Assembly: GCF_000003605.2 (NCBI RefSeq)
Contig: NW_003119425.1
Span: 288,095-332,058, forward strand
Direction: 5' to 3'
Origin: Saccoglossus kowalevskii
Taxonomy: Eukaryota > Hemichordata > Enteropneusta > Harrimaniidae
Length of the DNA stretch: 43,964 nucleotides
The position numbers and the translations under genes are program-made. Of this stretch, positions 38,815 through 43,964 are shown in pieces. Numbering within the stretch: the first letter of the stretch is position 1; the number at the start of each line of letters is the position of its first letter. The notes below the pieces were generated by a model that worked only from the letters and a program-made list of their open reading frames with translations, did no database searches and was not told the DNA's origin.

Positions 38815-39785
38815 CTGTGGAAATTAAGAACATTTGTGAGAGCATATTAATGGTAAATTTTCTTCCGATTACGTCATCAATATGGCGGTTTTATCGAAAT
38901 GTATTTACAATGTGCATCACGTAACACCACTAGACTCGTGTAATGCACATCCATCAACCATTTGCTCGTTTTTTAAAATCACGTTTACATGTAAAATAAC
39001 AATAAAACTCATTGCTTCGCTGGAAAATGTTATTCCCGCTTAATAGGTATATTTTCTTTCAGTGTTCGTTTTTTTATGTTCTTTGTTCTAAGAAAATTAC
39101 CATGATAGAACTGTCGTTCAGAACTAGGTTTTTCTCACGTGATTTAAGACGGTAGCACAACATTTTTCTATTTAAACATGGTACATTTTATGAGCAGCAA
39201 AACTCTAAATTTTGAAGCAACGGTAATCAGATTGACAAGCTTTTTTTGTTTGAAACACATGTACTTTACAATGATATGCAAATTCAGATGCAAATTATGT
39301 GCAAAAGGGGTTAGTTGTAACACATACACTGTAATAACAGGGCTGAAGAAAAAAAACTCGCCAAATGGGCTGTATTACAAAGTCACGGACGATTACTAGT
39401 TAGTGTCTTCGTAGCCGTACTTTAAAGCGGGAGGGTCGTCACCTGCGCACGCGCGGGAATTAAGTCCCAAGCGACGATAACAACACACGCTAAAAGTGCA
39501 AAGGCTCATGGGTAGACGCTTGTTTGTAAACAATGACACGCTATAGCCATTTAGTGCATGCGCATGTGACTACTCCCCCACTTTAACTCTCAGTAACAAT
39601 TAATGGGTTTATAGTGTATTTAAATTTAAACAAATTGGCAGCAATTTATTCCAGGATTCACAACCTAATCCGCAGTGTGAAACATTTATTCTGAACGATA
39701 CCTCTGTGACTGAAACAGGATTGGATACGAAACAGAAAAGGCAGATATTCCCCTAAAATCAGTACGTTCATTTAAAGCTTATTAC
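38815..39785 (-). other. Intron with MITE copy 2
   Basis: Intron of 971 bp between the second WAP-like exon and VWC module 4. It contains the 165-bp MITE at 39422-39586. Two AATAAA motifs on the minus strand (about 39645 and 39685) could serve a short alternative 3' end if the donor at 39785 is not used, because read-through meets TAA after four codons. A plus-strand frame at 39178-39399 is probably chance. Confidence 0.6.
39422..39586. mobile_element. TTAA-flanked MITE, copy 2 (165 bp), inverted relative to copy 1
   Basis: It is bounded by intact TTAA on both sides (39422-39425 and 39583-39586). One end reads AGCGGGAGGGTCGTCACC and the other, complemented, AGTGGGGGAGTAGTCACATG, so the arms match each other and copy 1. 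Relative to copy 1 it is reversed and carries about 56 extra central bases. It is non-coding, in an intron. Confidence 0.8.
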
Positions 39786-39941
39786 CTGGTGTGTATACTC
39801 CTCCTAAACACGATGGTGCCGGACAACCGTCGTCTACGCAACACAAATAGCCAGGCGTCACAGATGCATGTTCATCACAAAGATCACAAGTAAGCCAGCA
39901 AGTCTCACCCACAAAATCCCTGGGACACACACATGGACCAA
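39786..39941 (-). CDS. WAP-like module 2 exon
   Basis: 156 nt, phase 1 on both sides (acceptor CACAAAAAAG|TTGG, donor CCAG|GTAATAAG). Nine cysteines in the order CxCP, CxxxCxxC, CC, CPxPxC match one for one the exon at 42287-42445. The spacing C-x3-C, CC and a terminal C...C follows the WAP four-disulfide core, but the gap between the third and fourth core Cys is two residues instead of about five and there is one extra Cys. An EB-type module is the alternative. The acceptor has a weak pyrimidine tract with a long TG repeat 51 bases upstream. If the donor is skipped, a stop follows four codons later, giving a possible short isoform. Confidence 0.75.
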
Positions 39942-39991
39942 CTTTTTTGTGTGAAAAAGATATAATGCAATGTCATTCATCACGGTGATAA

Positions 39992-39992
<1 letters not shown>

Positions 39993-40063
<71 letters not shown>
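39993..40063. repeat. (CA)n microsatellite, (TG)n in the transcript sense
   Basis: About 71 bp of uninterrupted CA followed by CCCACAC. It lies in the intron between the Kunitz and second WAP-like exons, ending 51 bases before the 3' splice site in transcript orientation. It also creates long artificial CV-repeat frames on the minus strand that are not genes. Confidence 0.97.
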
Positions 40064-40065
<2 letters not shown>

Positions 40066-40296
40066 ACACGTGTTCAGATATTTATTAACTGTTGCAAATG
40101 TGTAAAATTCTGGGAAGCAGCCTAAATTTAACCGGTTCACACGGTTCACCAGGGTTGACAGGCAAACAACAGTCACCTAAAATATTGATAATATTATGTG
40201 GTGAGTCAGACTGTGTTAACATGTCCCCCTCAATAGTCCATTTCACAGTCGTTTCATTGTTTATTTATAAATATGCACATGATTTTGTTTTCTTAC

Positions 40297-40464
40297 CTCC
40301 GCATGTTTTCTCACAATCTGCTCTAGTCAGGAAATTATTATCATTCGCATCGCATCCACTATAAATAAATTCTTTGCACGTGTCATCTCGACAGTCGTGA
40401 TACCATCGTGGAATATAATCGTCACACGGTCCAGATTCGGGCTCAAGGCAGCATGGGTATTTGT
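40297..40464 (-). CDS. Kunitz/BPTI module exon
   Basis: 168 nt, phase 1 at both ends (acceptor TACGCAG|ACAAA, donor GGAG|GTAAGA), so the whole module is one shuffling-competent exon. The six canonical Cys are present with spacings 7-15-7-12-3, including the signatures CLEP..SGPC, FIYSGC, NNF and a closing ADCEKTC. Position P1, directly after the second Cys, is Asp, followed by another Asp, instead of the Lys or Arg of trypsin inhibitors. Two extra Cys are present: one directly before the first canonical Cys and one in WYHDC. The fold is clear. Classical serine-protease inhibition is doubtful. Confidence 0.95.
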
Positions 40465-40817
40465 CTGCGTAATTAGATACCAAACAATTAATATTAATTA
40501 ATATAATACGACATAAAGTAGAACAAGCTGACTGGCGATCCATGTCCCTAAAAAACAGACATGTTTTCAGCTGTTGCCGTGGTAGAACATGAACGTGAAG
40601 CGAACGTTAGTTTATAACTAAAACCGGAGCCCAATATATGAAGTTTACAAAGAGCATTCAGTCTTTCGAAGTCACTTCTCTTTATTACTAGCGCGTATTT
40701 TGCTATTATCATTATTATATTCACGTAAGTAGACCCTTTAAACCAAATTTCGATAAGATGACAAACTGTTCATTTCTGACCGTATAATGTAAGAAGCTTC
40801 TTCTTGATAAAACATAC

Positions 40818-40943
40818 CTGGACAACATACTCCATAATTGTCGGAATTCGCAACACAAGAATACCCACTTGGACACCCTTTATACACGCAATTGTACGGG
40901 AATCCAGTTGAATTTAACAAAGGATTCTCACATGGAACCCACT
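40818..40943 (-). CDS. Lustrin-type Cys repeat 4 exon
   Basis: 126 nt, phase 1-1 (acceptor ATCAATAG|AGTGG, donor CCAG|GTATGT). Six Cys in the lustrin order: PCENP, NC, GCPSGYSC, GVCCPG. The CPsGYxC...GVCCP ending is the hallmark of the family, which is known from abalone lustrin A and from nematode proteins that also carry Kunitz modules. It directly precedes the Kunitz exon. Confidence 0.9.
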
Positions 40944-41244
40944 CTATTGATAAAAAGGAGCACAATGAGATGTGTGTGTGTGTTTATGCTTAGTATATAT
41001 GTGAGGCAATATAAAACCTAATAAATATACCGAACATCGAAATATTAAACAATGGGCACATGTTGGAAGAAGAATACGATAGGTGTTATACCGAGAACAT
41101 GTGCAATACACTGTTACAACGAAATTACTATATGCACACAAGTCTAAAACATGCGCAACATTCGACTTTTACGTACTGGTCGCGAAATCGAGAGATATGC
41201 GTCGATCAGATGAAAAATATATTGTATGGGATTGTATATCATAC

Positions 41245-41355
41245 CATTGCTGCAGCATACTCCATTGATACAAGTGAAACCATTCTCGGGGCACTTTTGG
41301 TTTAGCGTACATTCGACTAGATTACCTGCATCATCCGTTAGTGGGGTAACACAAT
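41245..41355 (-). CDS. Lustrin-type Cys repeat 3 exon
   Basis: 111 nt, phase 1-1 (acceptor CATTACAG|ATTG, donor AATG|GTATGA). Cys order C, EC, KCP, FTC, GVCC, with the family pattern DDAGNLVEC before CPENGFTC. It is the shortest lustrin repeat of the four and lacks a Pro after the final CC (CCSN). It sits next to another lustrin repeat, suggesting tandem duplication. Confidence 0.88.
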
Positions 41356-41930
41356 CTGTAATGCGAGTAAATAAAAACGGCATTTATCCCATATATCATG
41401 GCAGTTCAGTGTAAAAAAAGCAGTGTTATAATGTAGTATGTAATAAAATCAAGGCAATCTGATTGGTCAGATTGAACTTAAATATTGTAATGCCTCAAAA
41501 TTGTCTATATTACCTAATCGTAATAAGGTAAACTAACAGTAATGTTCGTTCATGAACGGCGATCAACTATGAAAATGAGCAAGGGCGATCTACATTTTTT
41601 TGAATACGGACTAACATTGCGTTAGTATTTAACCTTTAGAAGCTGCGAAATGGGTACATGAATACACATGATATTAAAATCGTGACTCTACAATATGAGA
41701 TGTATTTAACTCGTTTAGTAAAACAATAAACTATACCAAAGGTTCGAAACAAAGTTACTACACTCGGTTAACAAGCCAGTCGAATATTGGGGATCACTCA
41801 TAAGATACTCTCTGCATATTTCTTTAGCGGCATTATGCCGTTACTGCTTCCGTAGATTTACAATCACGCATACAATGTTAATTTAACAATTTAGTTGCAT
41901 AATCATTGTCATAAAAGGTATGTTTCTTAC
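41356..41930 (-). other. Intron
   Basis: 575 bp between VWC module 3 and lustrin repeat 3. No repeat, RNA gene or additional exon is recognised. Confidence 0.7.
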
Positions 41931-41980
41931 TGCAAGATGGGTCGGTTATGCAGGGATTCCAATTGCCATCTGTGCACTGG
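41931..41980 (-). CDS. VWC-like module 3, second half exon
   Basis: 50 nt between ATTTGCAG|CCAG and TTGCA|GTAAGA. It enters in phase 2 and completes a Cys codon with the TG of the previous exon, giving CTECQCTDGNWNPC and a final SC. C..C.C..G...C....C is the VWC signature; pacifastin-type modules share a similar pattern and remain an alternative. Together the two halves are 120 nt, exactly 40 codons. Confidence 0.85.
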
Positions 41981-42083
41981 CTGCAAATGATAAACACTGT
42001 ACATTAGACAACATACACCCACATAAAGGTAGATGAGTTGTAACAACACCGATGTAAACAGAATATAATTAAATACTAAATAC

Positions 42084-42153
42084 CATTCTGTGCATGGAGG
42101 CACTTTTATAGTATCTCCTGGCTTAAAGTATTCACAATCATATTTACAGTAAC
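42084..42153 (-). CDS. VWC-like module 3, first half exon
   Basis: 70 nt, acceptor TTCTTGTAG|GTTAC, donor GAATG|GTATTT (phase 1 in, phase 2 out). It reads GYCKYDCEYFKPGD then a basic stretch and PPCTE. It is paralogous to the exon at 38745-38814 and, like that one, follows a WAP-like exon, so WAP plus VWC behaves as a duplicated cassette. Confidence 0.87.
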
Positions 42154-42286
42154 CTACAAGAAAAACACACAATTTGGTTGATGCACAGGTACACATTGGA
42201 ATACAACATGAACATGCTTTATTTTACACACTTGTAATTGTAATTACACGTTATTATCTACTTCACTTAACGTAAAGATAACTCAC

Positions 42287-42445
42287 CTACAGTATTACCG
42301 AAGCCAACACAGTGACCTGGACAAATCTTCTCATCAATGCAGCAAATTTCGTGAGGAGGATGGTTCATACAATTTTCACAGTCTATTAGACATACTGTAA
42401 AGGTATCTTTTGGAATTTGGGGACAGGGGCACCCTTTTAGACCTC
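42287..42445 (-). CDS. WAP-like module 1 exon
   Basis: 159 nt, phase 1-1 (acceptor TTCATAG|GAGG, donor GTAG|GTGAGT, strong). Nine Cys: GCPCP, VCLIDCENC, EICC, ICPGHC. Core order and the C-x3-C, CC and C-x3-C spacings are those of WAP domains, but the third-to-fourth Cys gap is shortened. It shares a Cys-for-Cys pattern with the exon at 39786-39941. WAP modules commonly accompany Kunitz modules in secreted inhibitors. Confidence 0.75.
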
Positions 42446-42948
42446 CTATGAACAAGACAAAAATGAGTCAAATATAGTATTGAATAGAACATATTCTATA
42501 ATTGTTGATTGATATTAAAGTGTTTGGCTACCATTATCACAAACGTCTTTGACTATTACAACATGTTTTTATTTTGTGATGCTGTTCACAAAGCCAGGAC
42601 ATCACTATATTGTCATCTACTACTTTTGATCACACACGCAAATGGTGATTTGGTTTACATGGTTAACAACTGCATGTTATATTGTATCTCAAAATGACTT
42701 TATATGGCATGCTGTATCAAGAGGAGTAGTTATGGCTTTAAATGTATTCATTGTATTCAAAATAAAACTTGATTTTTATTGAATTTGGTTTAAAATTGGA
42801 ATTTTCAAATTGTTTTTCGCTAAAAATATATTACGTGGCAGGTAAAAATAGTGCAAGGTTGCTGATCATATGTGTTCTAGCCAATAATTAAGTGTGATTA
42901 TTTTCGCCCATATTTATTAGTGCAAATGACCTGCGGTACGGTACTTAC
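42446..42948 (-). other. Intron
   Basis: 503 bp between lustrin repeat 2 and WAP-like module 1. It is AT-rich; no repeat or additional exon is recognised. A plus-strand frame at 42509-42697 has no coding features. Confidence 0.7.
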
Positions 42949-43122
42949 TGATAGGACAGCACACCGATAGACCACTCGTATCTAGCGGAGTACATTCATA
43001 TCCTCTGGGACAATGTTTAATTGTCGTTGTGTAGTATTCTGATGTCAGAAGAGCTCCTGTACAGAACACTGTTCCAACACCATCCTCTACATAAGGATCA
43101 CCTCCGTTCGGACATATTTCAT
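42949..43122 (-). CDS. Lustrin-type Cys repeat 2 exon
   Basis: 174 nt, phase 1-1 (acceptor TTATTCAG|ATGA, donor ATCA|GTAAGT). It opens with EICPNGGDPY, has FCTG in the middle, then KHCPRGYEC and SVCCP. The middle loop between the second and third Cys is longer than in repeats 3 and 4. The PNGGDPY opening resembles repeat 1 (PNGDDYY), so repeats 1 and 2 form one subgroup. Confidence 0.9.
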
Positions 43123-43234
43123 CTGAATAATATACATACTACCGTTAATTATAAACGTAGTCACACTAGAAGAACGTGATTGTATATGTGTTCCTGTTTT
43201 TCTAATATCTGCTTACATATTTAACATAACTTAC

Positions 43235-43281
43235 CGCATGGTATTTTTTCAAGGCATTTCATACCACCGTTTACACATTTA
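43235..43281 (-). CDS. VWC-like module 2, second half exon
   Basis: 47 nt between TTTCCAG|TAAATG and TGCG|GTAAGT, phase 2 in and phase 1 out. It reads KCVNGGMKCLEKIPC after completing the split Cys codon. This is the most canonical VWC second half in the window (C.C..G...C....C). Confidence 0.87.
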
Positions 43282-43430
43282 CTGGAAATGTCAACAAAAA
43301 ACATTATAGTGAGAAAGATACCAGCATTGTACTAAGTAGTCACAACATGTCTTTGCTTCAGAATGGGCATTGAATATGCAAATGTCATTACATTTATGAT
43401 GTACAATATAGGGAAATCTATAATACCCAC

Positions 43431-43502
43431 CATAACACACAGTCTGGCATCAAAATTACTCCGCCATTTGGAATCAGAACTCCATTAACAACGCAATCCC
43501 AG
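43431..43502 (-). CDS. VWC-like module 2, first half exon
   Basis: 72 nt, acceptor ATCTGTAG|CTGGG, donor TTATG|GTGGGT. Joined to the preceding exon it reads CNWDCVVNGVLIPNGG and ends PDCVL plus a split Cys. Unlike the other first-half exons it enters in phase 2. The frame is kept only if the weak donor at 43637 of the preceding exon is used. The other frame meets TGA after about nine codons. Confidence 0.82.
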
Positions 43503-43637
43503 CTACAGATATAAATATAAATACACATACTATTGATTGATCTCATCAATTATCTCGTGTCCGTAAACAATGTGAGTTGAGATGAAAGATCGCATTAACA
43601 ATCACCACTGAAGACGATTTGTATTGAAAGGAAAGAC

Positions 43638-43818
43638 TTACAAGTTGCTGGGCAGCATATACTGTATCCGAGGTCTAAAGGATGGCAAAAATAATCAGCC
43701 GGGCAATCCCCTTGTGTTAGATCCAATGGTGCATCCAGTGGAAGTGTACAGAAATTAACATCTGTTGATGTACTTGTATAGTAATCATCACCATTGGGGC
43801 AGATGGGTTCTGATGGAT
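43638..43818 (-). CDS. Lustrin-type Cys repeat 1 exon
   Basis: 181 nt from acceptor TTTCATAG|ATCC (phase 1) to donor TGTAA|GTCTTT (phase 2). Family order: EPICPNGDDYY, NFC, DCPADYFC, SICCP, then an extra ATC that supplies the first Cys of the next VWC module. A far stronger donor, CAACTT|GTAAGT, lies four bases upstream (exon end 43642), but it would shift the frame. I prefer the 43638 end because it recreates the C-x3-C found in VWC modules 3 and 4. Confidence 0.82.
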
Positions 43819-43903
43819 CTATGAAATAATGTGTTGTGGTTAATAGACAACTTACGACTGATTTGCTGTTAATCTATAACCATTAAATATTGTTGTGACT
43901 TAC

Positions 43904-43956
43904 CACAAATAAGACCAGGAGGATATAGACATACAAACGCACCATACAGGCATTGA
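43904..43956 (-). CDS. VWC-like module 1, second half exon (first visible exon)
   Basis: 53 nt between ATTCCCAG|TCAA and TTGTG|GTAAGT, phase 2 in and phase 1 out. With a split Cys from the unseen previous exon it reads CQCLYGAFVCLYPPG and then LICG, matching the C.C..G...C pattern of the other VWC second halves. The first half and the N-terminus of the protein lie past the window edge. Confidence 0.78.
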
Positions 43957-43964
43957 CTGGGAAT

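Larger units (their letters stand above)
38745..43956 (-). other. Partial gene: secreted VWC/lustrin/WAP/Kunitz mosaic protein (13 exons visible)
   Basis: Thirteen exons with canonical GT...AG borders (one non-consensus donor) join into one continuous frame of 479 codons. Exons run from 43956 down to 38745; the N-terminus with any signal peptide lies beyond the right edge, and the C-terminus is not seen. Modules in order: VWC second half, lustrin, VWC, lustrin, WAP-like, VWC, lustrin, lustrin, Kunitz, WAP-like, VWC first half. Such disulfide-rich modules act outside the cell in protease inhibition, growth-factor binding or matrix assembly. No gene symbol is assigned because I know no named gene with exactly this order. 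Introns grow from about 85 bp near the right edge to about 970 bp and more at the 3' side. Confidence 0.85.

Noticed and set aside
37105-39586. One 2.5-kb TTAA element with long complex inverted ends
   Set aside because: Each end is itself a complete hairpin element with its own TTAA borders, and a phase-compatible host exon (38745-38814) lies between them, so two separate insertions are simpler.
39640-39790. WAP-like exon 39786-39941 as the last exon, with TAA and downstream AATAAA motifs
   Set aside because: A matching next exon with the right phase and module order exists at 38745-38814. The alternative short 3' end is kept only as a possibility.
39858-40176. Minus-strand frames with long CVCVCV stretches
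   Set aside because: They are only the translation of the (CA)n microsatellite; there is no domain outside it and the true exon here uses another frame.
41060-41414. Plus-strand frames over the lustrin exon 3 region
   Set aside because: They are antisense to a well-supported exon and have no domain of their own.

Overview
The window is animal nuclear DNA: AT-rich, low coding density, short exons with GT...AG introns, simple repeats, small DNA transposons and a 50-N scaffold gap. The only recognisable genes are metazoan in type. One is a secreted mosaic protein of VWC-like, lustrin-type, WAP-like and Kunitz modules. The other is the first coding exon of an ionotropic-glutamate-receptor-like gene. 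Lustrin-type Cys repeats mixed with Kunitz modules are known from molluscs, nematodes and some marine invertebrates. I therefore infer an invertebrate, possibly a lophotrochozoan, but the sequence does not settle the phylum.

Layout. Bases 1-27208 hold no gene I can support: only simple repeats, a probable tRNA-derived SINE (about 26658-26729) and the gap (10544-10593). Bases 27209-27736 (minus strand) are an exon with a start codon, a signal peptide and the beginning of a GluN1-like amino-terminal domain, ending in a strong splice donor. A CpG-richer stretch lies just 5' of it (27850-28300). Bases 29859-30511 are a nearly perfect 57-bp minisatellite (11 full units). Bases 30512-37104 again show no gene.

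Bases 38745-43956 (minus strand) carry 13 consecutive exons of one gene that runs off the right edge at its 5' side and is incomplete at its 3' side. The frame is continuous through all 13 exons (1,437 nt, 479 codons). Module order is VWC (second half), lustrin, VWC, lustrin, WAP-like, VWC, lustrin, lustrin, Kunitz, WAP-like, VWC (first half). Introns between modules are almost all phase 1, and every VWC is split by a phase 2 intron at the same place. This is exon shuffling plus internal duplication of a WAP-VWC cassette. The product should be a disulfide-rich extracellular matrix or protease-inhibitor-like protein.

The 3' part of this gene has been invaded by transposons. Two inverted copies of a small TTAA-flanked MITE (37105-37213 and 39422-39586) sit either side of the last visible 70-nt exon. 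A 927-bp TA-flanked element with 75-bp inverted ends starts 22 bases after that exon's donor. Further oddities are an Asp at the P1 site of the Kunitz domain with two extra cysteines, a tandem splice donor where only the weaker GT keeps the frame, and a (TG)n tract close to a weak 3' splice site.
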